From assembly GCA_964019155.1 (NCBI GenBank), contig OZ025239.1, forward strand, positions 9,226,274-9,290,273: a stretch of DNA of 64,000 bases, written 5' to 3'. Position numbers and translations under genes: made by a program. Below are positions 1-11,140 of this stretch, piece after piece. Each line of letters starts with the position of its first letter. Position 1 is the first letter of the stretch. Origin of the DNA: Osedax fenrisi (lineage: Eukaryota; Annelida; Polychaeta; Sabellida; Siboglinidae). The notes beneath the pieces are model-generated. The model had not been told where the DNA came from. It made no database searches and saw only the letters and a program-made list of their open reading frames with translations.

Positions 1-596
1 ATCGTTTGTCGGGGCATATACTTGGATTATTGATATGTTAAACGGGGTTGCCTGTAATCTTATAGTCGCTAACCTTTCGTTTATTGGGTTGAAGCACATG
101 ACCATTTTGTTATTTATTTAATATAGTACATATTAGTTTTTTTATGTAGATATATCTATATAGATTTATAGATTTATAAATCGAATAGTAATTATAATTA
201 TAATATAAAATATGGATAAAAATAAGAAATTAATGTAAAAGTCTGAGTAAAGATAAAATATATTAAAAATATTAAACTTATTAAAAATTTAAAAATATTA
301 AAATATAATTATATAATATATATATATATATATATATAAAATGTGATTTTAAAACAACCCACACACCAACAAAATAACCGGATAATCTGTAAGATATTTA
401 TCACGGAAATCCGAGAGATAAAATATAAGATATCCGGTTTTTATTTATTTAGAACAATCGATGGATATTTTCAATATCACGTGATTTTATTGTAAATATA
501 CTAGCGAAAATATTAATATTAATTTAAATTAAAGTAAATAAATATAATATTGTTTGACATTTTTATATATTATAACATTATAAATATAAATATATT
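1..596. other. AT-rich non-coding DNA
   Basis: I see no gene here. It is AT-rich sequence with a short (TA)n tract at about 315-338 and no long open frame. Confidence 0.6.
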
Positions 597-880
597 TATA
601 TATATATATATATATATATAACTCAGAAGATGTAGCGAACTACTGGGTAGAAAAAAAGCAAGGCTTATCTAGTTCTACCCTATTAATTATTCGAGAATGG
701 AAAATAATTATACAAATATATATGATAAAAAATAATAGGCAATTTGATAATTTTTCACAAAACTAAAAAAAAAATAACTAAAAGGATGCAATCTTATTTG
801 ATAAAATTATATAAATAAAATAATAAGTTATTCAATAAAACAACAATATTTTCATATCAATATATTATTTCTATAAAATA
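597..880 (-). mobile_element. LINE 3'-end fragment with terminal hairpin, next to (TA)n
   Basis: On the minus strand this fragment ends in a hairpin, then CTTCTGAGTT, then a (TA)n tract at 597-620. The stem pairs GGGTAGAA with TTCTACCC (plus positions 645-652 and 673-680), and the loop holds a small inner stem AAGC/GCTT. The same arrangement, with a 7-bp version of the stem, occurs near 56.4 and 63.05 kb. The CTTCTGAGTT(AT)n end also terminates the 36.6-37.7 kb retrotransposon. No coding region of this copy survives. The other limit, near 880, is set by the 3' end of the neighbouring LINE and is approximate. Confidence 0.5.
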
Positions 881-1066
881 TATATTGATTGATTGATTGA
901 ATGTTTATTTAGACACTTAAATAAATCATAAATGATTTCTCAAAAGTGTATATAATAGAATACAAATAATAAAAGTAGGTAAACAATAAATACCAATAAT
1001 AATAATACAATAAAATAGAATAAGCCGTACGGAAATTAATTAATAAAATAATAATGACAAACAATA

Positions 1067-3898
1067 TTAGTAATTCAGGTTCCCAACTGAGATCAATTGT
1101 TGTATATATTTCATGAATGTTTTATGCGATTTTATGGATCTAATATAGGGCGGGAGTGAATTCCATAGCTTAGGACTAATATAACTCAGTGCCCGAGTAT
1201 TCATTTTTGAGGGACGTAGAATAGTGGTAGATAGAAGGTGAGATGCATGGTTTCTAAGTGATGGAAGGGGAGCTCTTTTTACAAGAGAAGCAGAAATATA
1301 TGAAGGGCAATTTGAAGAGTATATTGAGGAATGAACAATAGATAATATGCGATAAGCAGAGCGTTTGTTAAATGTGAACCATGGATATAGGTGTTGGTAT
1401 GAGGAAGTAGAGGAATGATCTCGAATACGTAGGTTATATGTTGTACGGATTGATGAACGAATAACTCGATTTAAGGGAGAGATAGATGATAATGGAAGAT
1501 TTATAAGGATTGAGGAACAGTAATCTATACGTGAGAGTACAAGGGAATTAACTAGAGTTTTAGTAAGAGATACAGTAATTGATTTTCGTATTTTTCTAAT
1601 TCTAAATAGATGATAATTTGCAGATTTAGTGATGGCAGTAATATGAGGAATGAAGGAAAGAGTAGAATCAAAAATTACACCTAAGTTCGATGCAGTAGGA
1701 GAAGAAGATATTACAATATTATCAATAAGAAAAGGAGGGAAGTAAGTTGGTGATGGAGAAAGATTCAACAATTTAGTTTTGGAGGTATTAAGGAGAAGAT
1801 TATTAGAAATAAGCCATTCTTTAATGTCATTAGCACAATTAGAGAGTTGATTATTGAGACCTGGTGATGAATTAGTTGGAAGAAACATATATAGTTGTAT
1901 GTCATCTGCATAAAGATGGTAATATATATTTGGATATTTAGATATTATGGATGGTAATGTGTATAAATAAATTGAGAAAAGTGAAGGACCGAGTACTGAT
2001 CCCTGGGGAACACCATATTTCATAGGAGAAGGGGAAGAAAAAGAATTATATATTTTTACACTACTACTACGGTCAAATAGATATGAAGTAAACCATGAGA
2101 GAGCAAGGTATCTAACTCCAAGCAGGTGTAGACGGGACAGTAGAATGTTGTGATCAAGCGTATCGAAAGCACTGGATATGTCCAGCATTACTAGTTGACA
2201 GCAGTTTTTAGTATTAAGGGTAGAAGTGATTACATCAATTACGTTTAGTAGTGCTGTTTCTGTGGAGTGTCCTCGGCGAAAACCACTTTGTTGAGGAATA
2301 TGGAGAATATTGGCCGTTAAATAGGAGATTAGTTGACGAGAGACAACCCTTTCCAAAATTTTACTCACCAAAGGTAGCTGAGAAATTGGGCGATAATTGA
2401 GAAGTGAATCAGGATCGAGTGAAGGTTTTTTAAGAATGGGAGTGATTATTGCTTGTTTAAAAATTGAAGGTACAGTACCGGAATTTAGAGAATATGAGAT
2501 GATGTTACAGATAGTTGGACATAGATAATCGGAGTAAAGTTTAAAAATAGATAGTGGAACAGGATCGGAGGGAGATATCGAATAGGATGCATTTAGTAGT
2601 TTAGATATGAGAGATATATGTGGCGGACGAAAAAAACTTAAGAAAACAGATATAGGTGGGGTAACTATGATTGAAGGATAATTGGCAGTAAGTGTATGGT
2701 TATTGATCTTTATTATGATGGAGTCAATCTTATTAGAAAATGTTTTGGAGAAAAGACAGCTTAATTGTAATGGAGAAATGTTAATCATAGATGGTAGTAA
2801 TGCTGGTTTTGGGGGAGATAACAACTTATTAGCTAGTCTGAAAAGTCGTCGGTTATCAGAAGCAAGATCATTTATAACCTGAGTGTAATAGCTAGATTTG
2901 GCATAGGAAATTGCTAACTTGTAGATCTTACGTTGCTCAATGAATGAAGCTCTAGAAGATGAAGATCTCAAGGATATGTATATTCTTTCAGATTTACGAA
3001 GTGATCGTTTCAAGGACATGAGGTGGGAAGTAAACCATGGGGTATCAGGATGTATAGTTACTGATATAGTTATTGAAGGCGTATGTTTATCGATAAGATG
3101 GGATAGTATGGAATTTAATACAACTGGAGAATAACAGTAGTCACCTAAAGCAGAATGTAAGTCAGCTAAGAATATCATGGAATTTATATTCTTAATGGGT
3201 CTGTATGTAATACGTGTTTTCTGATTAAGAGTGATAGTAAAGTTAGTTTTGAATGAGATAAGGAAGTGATCGGAAAGTAGATCAAGCCTAGCAATATTAC
3301 TCACCATGAGTTCAGAATGGAGAGAACTGGAGAATACAAGATCAATAATATTGCCATTTATATGAGTTGGGAAATTGACATGTTGTGATAGGGATAATGA
3401 ATTTGTTAAATTAGTGAACATAATATGTGGATTTGAGGTAGCATTAAAATGATAGTTGAAATCACCAAGTATAATAGGGTGGTATGTGGGTGAACTTATG
3501 AGATCAGTAGCAAGATCGTTAAACTCACTTAGAAAGGAAGCGAATTCTGGTTTTGGCGGTCTATAAATGACAGTAATGGATATAGATTTGTGTTTTTGGG
3601 TGAATGATATGGTTAAGCAGTCAGAGTAGGAGAAGTTATGGGATATGGATATACATGGTAAAGGTAGAGAAGTTTTTACGAGGAAGCCAACCCCACCACC
3701 ACGACCTGATAATTGTGGCGATAAGATTAATGTATAACCAAAATTGTGAAATAGGGCAAATATGTCGGAATCATCTTGAGAGATCCATGTTTCCGTTAAA
3801 GCAATAATACTAAAATTGGACTTTTTAAGGAATGGTAATAATAGTGAGGCATTGGAACGAAGAGAACGAATATTTATTAGGGCAATGTGTTCAGATAG
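1067..3898 (-). CDS. LINE ORF2: APE endonuclease and reverse transcriptase
   Basis: The frame starts directly after the ORF1 TGA, in the same frame, and runs to 1067. The endonuclease comes first: INIRSL, then LTETW, GRGGGVGF, VIYRPP, LGDFNYHFN, and SDH about 50 residues past the Met at 3421. RT motifs follow, numbered from that Met: NYRPIS at 342, SGFRRGHSTET at 379, LDISSAFD at 413, GVPQGSVLGP at 470 and YADDI at 504, with the usual C-terminal WNSLPPYIR block. There is no ATG between the TGA at 3901 and the Met at 3421, which lies inside the endonuclease. Translation would therefore need readthrough, reinitiation or an ancestral sense codon. The protein nicks target DNA and copies the element RNA by target-primed reverse transcription (family knowledge). 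Confidence 0.88.
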   Translation of the reverse strand, partial: LSEHIALINIRSLRSNASLLLPFLKKSNFSIIALTETWISQDDSDIFALFHNFGYTLILSPQLSGRGGGVGFLVKTSLPLPCISISHNFSYSDCLTISFTQKHKSISITVIYRPPKPEFASFLSEFNDLATDLISSPTYHPIILGDFNYHFNATSNPHIMFTNLTNSLSLSQHVNFPTHINGNIIDLVFSSSLHSELMVSNIARLDLLSDHFLISFKTNFTITLNQKTRITYRPIKNINSMIFLADLHSALGDYCYSPVVLNSILSHLIDKHTPSITISVTIHPDTPWFTSHLMSLKRSLRKSERIYISLRSSSSRASFIEQRKIYKLAISYAKSSYYTQVINDLASDNRRLFRLANKLLSPPKPALLPSMINISPLQLSCLFSKTFSNKIDSIIIKINNHTLTANYPSIIVTPPISVFLSFFRPPHISLISKLLNASYSISPSDPVPLSIFKLYSDYLCPTICNIISYSLNSGTVPSIFKQAIITPILKKPSLDPDSLLNYRPISQLPLVSKILERVVSRQLISYLTANILHIPQQSGFRRGHSTETALLNVIDVITSTLNTKNCCQLVMLDISSAFDTLDHNILLSRLHLLGVRYLALSWFTSYLFDRSSSVKIYNSFSSPSPMKYGVPQGSVLGPSLFSIYLYTLPSIISKYPNIYYHLYADDIQLYMFLPTNSSPGLNNQLSNCANDIKEWLISNNLLLNTSKTKLLNLSPSPTYFPPFLIDNIVISSSPTASNLGVIFDSTLSFIPHITAITKSANYHLFRIRKIRKSITVSLTKTLVNSLVLSRIDYCSSILINLPLSSISPLNRVIRSSIRTTYNLRIRDHSSTSSYQHLYPWFTFNKRSAYRILSIVHSSIYSSNCPSYISASLVKRAPLPSLRNHASHLLSTTILRPSKMNTRALSYISPKLWNSLPPYIRSIKSHKTFMKYIQQLISVGNLNY

Positions 3899-5086
3899 TC
3901 ATGCAGATTTAGTTAGAGAGGGTGTAGAAATATGATTAGATTTTAGTGAATCAACAACTGGGACACTTAGGATGGTGGAATTATTTAAATCAATAGATGG
4001 AGTTGATGTTACAGGAATATAAGGGGAGTTGGAATTTTCAGAAGGATTATTAGGTGTGTGGTCTGAATTAGTATTAATGGAGAGATTGATAAATGAGGGA
4101 ACGGAAGATTTAAATTTAAGGTAGAAAGATTCCCAGTGAATAAGGAGAGTTGGAGGTATGGTAATTGGTGGAAGAGACCAGTCAATATAATTATATATAA
4201 GTCGTAATTCAAATGACTTTGTATATGTATTAAATATAGGTTTAGTATGTATAGGGGTTAGTTTTAATAAATATGCATGATAAAGGATTTTACCTAATAA
4301 ACAGGTTTTATAAGGTAGGGAATTTCGTATGTATAGGTGTGAGAATCGGGGATTAACTTTAGTAGATCTAAATCTACTGAAAAACATGTCACAAAATGAT
4401 TTACTAGAGAACTGGATGATTGCATTGTTGTGTTTAAATTTGACTATAGAAATATATATTTTAGGCAGTAGCATATGTATAAGGATTGATGAAATGAATT
4501 CAGTATTCATATCAGAGGGATTTAAATGTTCAATGACAAGTGAATTGTTACGAATAATATTATTTAGTTGAAGTTTACGAGGTATGGGAAGAGTATAGGG
4601 TATGGTAGATATAGGAGGTACATGGTGGACGATAGGATATTTAATAGGGGTAGGAGAGGAAGATGATATAATAGCAGATGCATACGATTTATGATAAGGG
4701 AAAGGTGATTGGATATTAGCGGTTATAAAGGATGGGGGGAAAGTTTTAAGTTCCATACGTTTGGGAATTCGTAATTGGGCAGGTATAGGAGGTCGGATGG
4801 GGGGATTATTACGATGTATAGGAGTAGGGGTAACTAGAGGAGAGGAGAATGTAGTAGATGTATTTGATGAGGTGTTTAGGAGGCAAGAGGGACATGTAAA
4901 TGTGAAATTAGGGGAAGAAAAAATGGCAAGGGCATATATTGGAGGGGGACCATTGATATGAGTCCATGATTTGGATATAATTGATGCTGGGAAGAGGCAT
5001 ACATGGTGGTAGAATGATTTACATGAGCTACATGGTAGGTCAGAGCTAGAAGCAGGTTCATTTCAATAATTACATACAACTGCCAT
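3899..5086 (-). CDS. LINE ORF1 protein with PHD-like zinc finger, one internal TGA
   Basis: Reading from the ATG at 5086, the frame stays open to the TGA at 3901-3899 except for one TGA at 5065-5063. That codon stands where the second cysteine of a first CxxC pair is expected (TGT AAT TAT TGA = C-N-Y-stop). It is followed by CxxC-x4-H-x2-C and, about 45 residues on, a second CxxC, which is a PHD-like cysteine/histidine pattern known from ORF1 of CR1-type LINEs. The next in-frame ATG is at 4756 and leaves a 285-residue protein without the finger. The C-terminal half has an RNA-binding-like region and a segment resembling the conserved ORF1 C-terminal domain of invertebrate LINEs. A role in RNA binding within the retrotransposition particle is inferred from the family. 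Whether the internal TGA is a mutation or is recoded cannot be told from one copy. Confidence 0.7.
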
Positions 5087-5460
5087 TATATATACACTTG
5101 CTAGCTAATAGATGACCTCGAGTAAAGTAATATATATAGGTATTATATAATAATATAGTAAGCAGTGAAATGAAGTCGACTCCACGTATATGATAGATTC
5201 TCCGGTATGGTGGAAACTCTTCGTGCGGGTAGATTCTACGGATAGGGGACCGATTCTTCAGTACAGGACCAGTACATCGAAAGATTAAGGACAATGAGGG
5301 CAGCGAATAGAACACGTGAGTAGTTACATAACCTCAGTAAAAAAGGGTAGTCCAGCTACCCGTGCATGAAGTCCTAGGGGATATCTCCAGGAACGTAGAA
5401 CGTAGTGTACGATCTTGTATAGTGCACACTATACACAGTGTACACTATACGAAACACAAT
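5087..5460 (-). other. Possible LINE 5' UTR and adjoining unique sequence
   Basis: No coding region is supported. Upstream of the LINE ORF1 ATG there are three degenerate repeats of an ATTCTnCGG-type motif (5190-5255), which may be part of the LINE 5' UTR. At about 5415-5450 lies an imperfect inverted repeat (GTATAGTGCACACT against AGTGTACACTATAC). Confidence 0.35.
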
Positions 5461-5550
5461 ATGTGTAGTGTATAGGATTTAAATATAATGTGCAGAATAT
5501 TATTGATAAATTCTATAGAAATCAAATAATTGTGTATGAATAATATATGA

Positions 5551-5556
<6 letters not shown>

Positions 5557-5613
<57 letters not shown>

Positions 5614-5720
5614 CGTACATATATACACGCATATACAAATACACACACATAAATACACATACATACATGTAGGTTCACCCATACAAACATACCTACATAA
5701 ACAAACATACATATACAAAT
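5557..5720. repeat. (TA)n microsatellite with flanking degenerate CATA/CACA repeats
   Basis: About 26 TA units (5557-5608) are followed by alternating purine-pyrimidine sequence. Frames read through it give low-complexity YIYI strings that are not genes. Confidence 0.9.
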
Positions 5721-5829
5721 ATAGAAAATGAAAGAAGTCTCTATTATCACTATATAATTTATATGAAGATACTGATGAATATATATTAACAACATAATTA
5801 AATGTAAAATATAAAAAATTCTACAGAAA

Positions 5830-6716
5830 AAAATTGCCAATTTGGATATTTATATTATATAATAAAAGCTCATATATATATCAAATATGTACATTAAAAA
5901 CAAAAATTAAAATATGAATACAAAATTAAAAAATTCCATTCCCGAGTAATACCTCATCATATTTGAATATAAATTAAATTAAATTAAATATAATAAATAA
6001 AATTAAGTATATAAAATTAACTAAAAATAGTTTTAAAAAAATAAATAGTTGGAAAATATATATAAAAGATATGTAAGATATAATATAAAATAAAGAATAA
6101 AATCAGTTACAGCATTTAATACATCGAAATATAATTATATTTTAAACTTCGAGTAAACGTATTTATATTATATAGTAATTTAAATCTGTTTTCAAGAAGA
6201 TTCCTTAAAAATGGACCATTGTGAGTTATGCAAAATGTGTGTATATTAAAACGGAAATAAGGAATAAAAAATTATAAAAATTTGTCTCTGACTATATATA
6301 CATTGTTTAATAGAGAACATATTTTTGATAATGATTGGTGTAAAATTATTAATAATCATAAACATAAATTTTATAAACATAGTATTTAATTTTACAATAT
6401 CAGTAAATTTCAAGATATTCAATATTTTATAATATTTATCTGTATTACATCTATTTGAATTATTGAAAATAACTCTGATGGTTTTATTTTGTATAATAAT
6501 TAATCTATTTAGATTAAATATATATATATATATATATATATGTATTAGACCATACAGTTTTACAATAATTTAGATGAGGTAGAAAAAATGTATTATAAAT
6601 AAGTTTTAATGATTTGATAGTAAGAGAATATTTTAATTTATGTATAATAGATACAACTTTAGAAAGCTTATTAGCTATATTATTTATGTGTTTTTTCCAT
6701 ATATATTATTTATGTG

Positions 6717-6720
<4 letters not shown>
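5830..6720 (-). pseudogene. Degenerate LINE, region downstream of the RT domain
   Basis: On the minus strand, 6700-6540 reads WKKHINNIANKLSK, then LKYSLTIKSLKLIYNTF and LPHLNYCKTVWSNTY, the block that follows the RT catalytic core in CR1/Jockey-type LINEs. It is cut by a (TA)n tract at 6521-6540 and resumes as LNRLIIIQNKTIRVIF. Stops follow downstream. The (TA)n sits inside what was coding sequence, so it expanded or was inserted after the copy landed. Confidence 0.6.
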
Positions 6721-6759
<39 letters not shown>

Positions 6760-7430
6760 TCAATAATAATAAATGTATTCGATATAAGATATTTTATTAG
6801 ATTTCTCTGCCTATGTATTGTATAATGAATTGAATTTGTATTAATGAATCGAATAAAAATTAAAAATAATTTTCGTAATTTTGCAAATTCTCACATAACA
6901 ATAAGTTGAAACTTCACGGATATTCGTCAGATTATCTAGCAGATATTTTACATATTCATACCAAAATATAATAAAATCCGGCTAAAATCATTCTCGCGGA
7001 TATCCATTACTAAATATCTTCCTGATAATACGACTACATTGTTGGTGCGACGGCATCTTTACTCTGATTTTATAAGTATGAATAAAATGTGAATACTATA
7101 TATATATATTATATATGACAATGATATTCTATAGTATACAGTAATAAGTATATATTCGGTATTAAAATCCTTATTATTATTATGTTTTCTTATTTTCTTA
7201 TTATTAATAAGTATATCATCAATATATGATATATGTTGTTATACTAAGTTTATTCTTAATATAAGAAATATATAGCTTCTGAATATTATTCAGTATTTAT
7301 ATTCAATATTTGGGAAATAAATAGTCATGCATTGATACTATAATAGCATAAAGAACATACGGTAAATCTCGAACTCTCTACAGATTAACTATTCGCTAAC
7401 CTATAGGTTATAACATATACCGGATTAACA
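6721..7430. other. AT-rich non-coding DNA with (TA)n
   Basis: A (TA)n tract lies at 6721-6754. The remainder is AT-rich with no supported gene. Confidence 0.55.
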
Positions 7431-7647
7431 TGGCGATGTGGTAATAATGAGGGTATAGCTATGGACAATGGTTATACCACCCTAAGCTGTAGTGCTTGGG
7501 TACTATGGACTCTAGGCTATAGCACCTTATGGTCGTAACCTTTGGCTGGGCTCCTCGACCCCCGAACGAAGCTAGAATAGAGAAACTTGGGAATCGTGAA
7601 ACACCCGTAGTCTTGTAAATCGGACGGAGTTTGGTAGTCTGTTACAA

Positions 7648-7688
<41 letters not shown>

Positions 7689-7690
7689 TG
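7430..7690. repeat. Unclassified GC-richer repeat ending in (TA)n
   Basis: A block of about 220 bp is much richer in G and C than its surroundings (for example GGGCTCCTCGACCCCCGAAC near 7550) and runs into a (TA)n tract at 7659-7685. There is no open frame and no clear A/B box pair. It could be a SINE-like element or a decayed exon; neither is shown. Confidence 0.35.
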
Positions 7691-7931
7691 ATTGCTATAA
7701 GAATTAATGATAATTAGATTAACTTCACAGTAATCAACATTGATATAGGTATAACTTTATGAAAATAAAGAATTTAATAAACTTAGGAAAAATAACTTAC
7801 GTTTTCGCATGCGCATGATTACATGGATGCGTGTAAACATGTAATCTTCGCTACATATTTATTAGCATTTTTTTTATTATTTGTATAGGATTTATTGAAT
7901 ACAGTCTATAGGTTAACTTCGAACTACTCTT

Positions 7932-8266
7932 AGGGTGTGTTTTTGGTCAACCACAGGTGTCCGAGAAACTTGTATTCACTGCATGTAAAAATCCAACTGT
8001 TACAAAACACGTCTGGTAGTACTATTTATTCTTACCATCGCACTTGCCAACTGCGCTCAGTCTGTGTATAGCTTTGCACCATAGATCTAGAGAGAACTTT
8101 CTCTAGCTCTATGCTTTGAACGCATGTATAATAAAATAGTACGCATTTGTTTATCAAAAATTAAATTGAATGTATGTATCTCGATAGTGTATGTATATAT
8201 GCGTGTATGTATATATGTATGTATGTATGTATGTATATATGTATGTATGTGTGTATATATACATAA

Positions 8267-8309
<43 letters not shown>

Positions 8310-8467
8310 GTATGTATATATGTAATACATGTTATTTAAATAAACATATATCCATACATACAACTTGTATTAGTGATTGAACCAGTTGCATTAGTGATTG
8401 ACCAAAAACAATTGACATTTGTTTCTACTAACTACGTACCACCTGTGTTTGACCAAAAACACACCCT
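7932..8467. mobile_element. MITE with 28-bp terminal inverted repeats
   Basis: The ends AGGGTGTGTTTTTGGTCAA... (7932-7959) and its complement (8440-8467) match over 28 bp with one mismatch. The interior is AT-rich, with TATG/CATA microsatellite DNA at 8180-8320, and has no transposase. The part GTTTTTGGTCAA is also repeated inside the right end. No clean target-site duplication is visible. It lies just downstream of the last recognised exon of the SMB gene. Confidence 0.75.
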
Positions 8468-8601
8468 TTACAATCACCCCGGATTATCCCCCACACACGT
8501 GTGTGTACCAGAGTGCGCGCACCGGATCGGTTATTAACGCACGTTTAGGCAAACTCACGCACACAGACACGCCGTATAATACTAACACTTATAATACTAA
8601 C

Positions 8602-8689
8602 CCTAAACTCATAACACATGTACAGTTCAGCGGATACGCTGCCCACCTCACACAGGGCGCAGTGTATGTTCTTGTATCTTTTCCGATAG
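8602..8689 (-). CDS. Putative exon 8 of SMB-domain gene (second YKN-HCALC motif)
   Basis: Minus-strand exon-like island reading YRKRYKNIHCALCEVG and on to a further Cys about 11 residues later. YKN-x-HCALC resembles the YRN-x-YCVLC motif of the exon 5/6 junction, so it is probably a second copy or the partner half of the same extracellular module. Acceptor TTAG at 8690 and donor AGG|GTTAGT at 8601 give an 88-bp exon, phase 2 to phase 0. A shorter form ending GAG|GTGGGC at 8647 is possible, as is an acceptor further upstream at 8735 (phase 1, matching exon 7). The junction to exon 7 is the least certain of the chain. Confidence 0.5.
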
Positions 8690-8749
8690 CTAATACATTG
8701 TGTGATATGTAGTGTCACATAAAGAATATTATAAACTATACAATACATT

Positions 8750-9400
8750 TATGTAGTTATTAACTAATATTATTACTAAGCACTGTCATTTTGTTAAAAC
8801 AATAATTAAATGTAATCAACATTTTAATCCATCTCAATAATAAATAAGACAATAAAAAAGAAAAATAAATTATAATGTGTATATATACATAAATTATAAA
8901 ATAACAATTATCCTTGACTATATGGTAAATATAAAAAATTAAAAAATTAAATTAATATATATTAAAATTTTAAAAATAATTACTATAAAGATCTTTTTAA
9001 TAAAAATACACAAGTATAAAATTGGAAAATCATAAATAACAAAACAACGAATGCAGATTCTAGTATCCAAATACTTTTATAGATAATAATATTAAAATTA
9101 ATGAGAGGTACGAACAATGTAATCATTTAATGAATATTTTGCGAGCATTGAAAGTAAAATAAAAATTCAATTAATAATATAAATAAAATGATTTTTAAAA
9201 ATTGTTATCTAATAATTTTAATAGTTTTTATTTTTTACCAATTAACAATGATTAAATAATTAAAGTAAACGACGATATTAAATCAAAAATGTCATTAGAT
9301 GTAAATAATCATGATATGACCTTAATAAAAGATATTTTTCAATGTATTTTAGAACCATTGAAAAAGATATTAATTTAAGTATCCAAACAAATATATTTTC
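8750..9400. other. AT-rich non-coding DNA
   Basis: No gene, repeat family or structured element is recognised here. Confidence 0.55.
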
Positions 9401-9419
9401 TGATAATATGAAAATTACA

Positions 9420-10520
9420 ATTATTTAAAATGTATATAAAACTAATGATAAACAACTAATATCCAACTACAGACCAACTTCATCACTACCACAAATATCT
9501 AAAAAAAATGAACGCATTATTTTTAATTGATTTTAATAGATTGTCTAAATATATATAATATTATAGCATAATATTATTAATAAAAATCAATAAGGATTTT
9601 TTCCAGATCAAATACAACTATATCATTATTAAATATTCTGCATTTCATTTTACAAAAAATATTTCTAACAAAAAAAGTAGCTACAATATTCTTAGATCTC
9701 AAGAAAGCATTTGATGTAGATAATCATGATATTTTACTTGCTAAATTATAATGTAAATATTTGAGAAGTGATAACAATTTTTACATTAAAAGTTATCTCG
9801 AAAATAGAAATATTATAACACGAATTGATAATACTCTTTTATCTAGAAATATTAATAGATATAGAGTGCCACAAGAACCATTACTATTTTTTATCTTTAT
9901 AAATGAAATATCCAAAAATTGTAATAATGAAAAAATAAATAATATAATTATTAGTATACTAATATCAATATATATGCAGATGATATATCTATAACTGTAT
10001 TTACTGAAAATAATACATTATTAACATACTATTTGAAATATTATATGGATAAATTCAAAAAATGGTTTGATATAAATAAAATTAAGCTAAATAACGAAAA
10101 AAATAAAATATTACCATACATAAATTCTTCGATATTAAAAGATATAAAATTAGAAAATATGAAAATTTAAATAGTTAATAATTATAAATTTCTTGGGATG
10201 TATTTAGATTCCCAAATGACATAAACTCACAAAAATATAAATTATTTATCGAATAAACTAAATAAATTATATAAATCATAACAAAATATCTTTTTTAGAT
10301 ACACAAAATTATATTCGTTATTTGTATATAATTTATCATATGGGATTATAGTATTGTCAAATACTCATAAATCAATTATAACAAAATTAATTATGTTACA
10401 GAAAAAAGTTATAAGAATTATTAATAAACAAATAATTGATAAATTAAAATTACTATTAATACATCTATCAATTACTGGTCTTTTTTTTAAATAATATTTT
10501 ATAATTTTAAATCTGATTAT
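9420..10520 (+). pseudogene. Degenerate LINE reverse transcriptase
   Basis: A plus-strand LINE relic. SNYRPTSSLPQISKK at about 9450, FLDLKKAFDVDNHDILLAKL at 9690-9750, YRVPQEP at about 9860 and YADDISITVFTENN at about 9970-10010 are RT motifs in the correct order. NYKFLGMYLDSQM at about 10190 and LSYGIIV at 10335 follow. Several stops and frameshifts break it. It has no preserved 5' or 3' end. It lies in the intron between exons 7 and 8 of the minus-strand host gene, in the opposite orientation. Confidence 0.75.
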
Positions 10521-10659
10521 AAGGATTTATAAATAGGTAACATTTGTGTTTCTATATATCTATCTCTCTATCTAATTTTCTATATATATATACATTATTA
10601 TATATATATATATTGTTATACTAACTATTTGTTAGAGATAACTTCATTCTGCGTAACAC

Positions 10660-10801
10660 TATCCTCTAGTTCGGCTGTATAAAGTTTGCACATCGCTTCG
10701 TTATAAGTGATGTTACCCCCACTACCTCCATATCTACAGGTCCTCACATTATATCCCCGGTAGGCGCACGCAAACCTCTTCCGGTCGTCGTCGCGGAATA
10801 T
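10660..10801 (-). CDS. Exon 7 of SMB-domain gene
   Basis: The acceptor TTCTATTTATAG| ends at 10802. The exon opens IFRDDDRKRFACAYRGY, continues RTCRYGGSGGNITYNEAMC and stays open to a TAG at 10627. It is GC-richer than its surroundings and has three Cys spaced like a disulfide-bonded domain and one N-x-T sequon (NIT). It starts in phase 0, matching the phase-0 donor of exon 6. The donor is uncertain: GATA|GTGTTACG (phase 1, used for the coordinates) or GAA|GTTATC (phase 0). I do not recognise the domain beyond its place in the SMB gene. Confidence 0.6.
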
Positions 10802-10844
10802 CTATAAATAGAATTATAACTATAAATAGAATATGGATTTCAAC

Positions 10845-11140
10845 TGCCTGTGTGGCTAAGTTAACTAAGTCGTTATACTTGCAGGTAGTATGGCACGGTT
10901 TCAGTCGGATGGGGTTTCCGATCCGACTTAAATTTAAATCATATTTAGAAGTGATCTAATATAAATATTGGTTTTCGTTAAAACCATTGATGTATTAATT
11001 AATAATTAATAATCTCATATTAATATGAGATCGTATTCGAAGGGACACTAGAAAAATTTAGTTATAAGTGAAAATATCATTTAAATTCATGGATTGGATA
11101 AAAGGACTACACCAATAAACATAACTAAATAATAATTGAA
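10845..11140 (+). mobile_element. tRNA-derived SINE, copy 1
   Basis: It starts with a tRNA-like head (CTGTGTGGCTAAGTTAACTAAG, an A-box-like block) and has a B-box-like GGTTTCAGTC. The body shares several blocks with the copy at 58446: TCGTTAAAACCAT, TATTCGAAGGGACA, AGTTATAAGTGAAAA, CATGGATTGGATAAAAGGAC. It is older than the 58-kb copy and its head is more decayed. It lies in the intron between exons 6 and 7. Confidence 0.65.

Larger units (their letters stand above)
885..5090 (-). mobile_element. Nearly full-length non-LTR retrotransposon (LINE, CR1/L2-like)
   Basis: A minus-strand LINE with, in order, a PHD-like zinc finger and ORF1 protein, an APE-type endonuclease, a reverse transcriptase and a 3' UTR. 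The 3' end carries a short tandem tail (ATTCAATCAATCAATCA on the element strand, about 886-902) typical of CR1/L2-group elements, which prime on short terminal repeats. A zinc-finger ORF1 plus APE endonuclease plus RT also fits that group. It is the best-preserved element in the window: the coding part (5086 to 1067) has no frameshift and only two in-frame TGA codons. A detached copy of a similar 3' end lies at 26866-26935. The 5' limit is uncertain. Confidence 0.85.

Noticed and set aside
2682..3134. Plus-strand open frames inside 2.68-3.13 kb
   Set aside because: They are antisense shadows of the LINE ORF2.
5445..5840. Minus-strand open frame of 131 codons
   Set aside because: It is a translation of (TA)n and CATA repeats (YIYIYI strings); no domain and no splice or start support.
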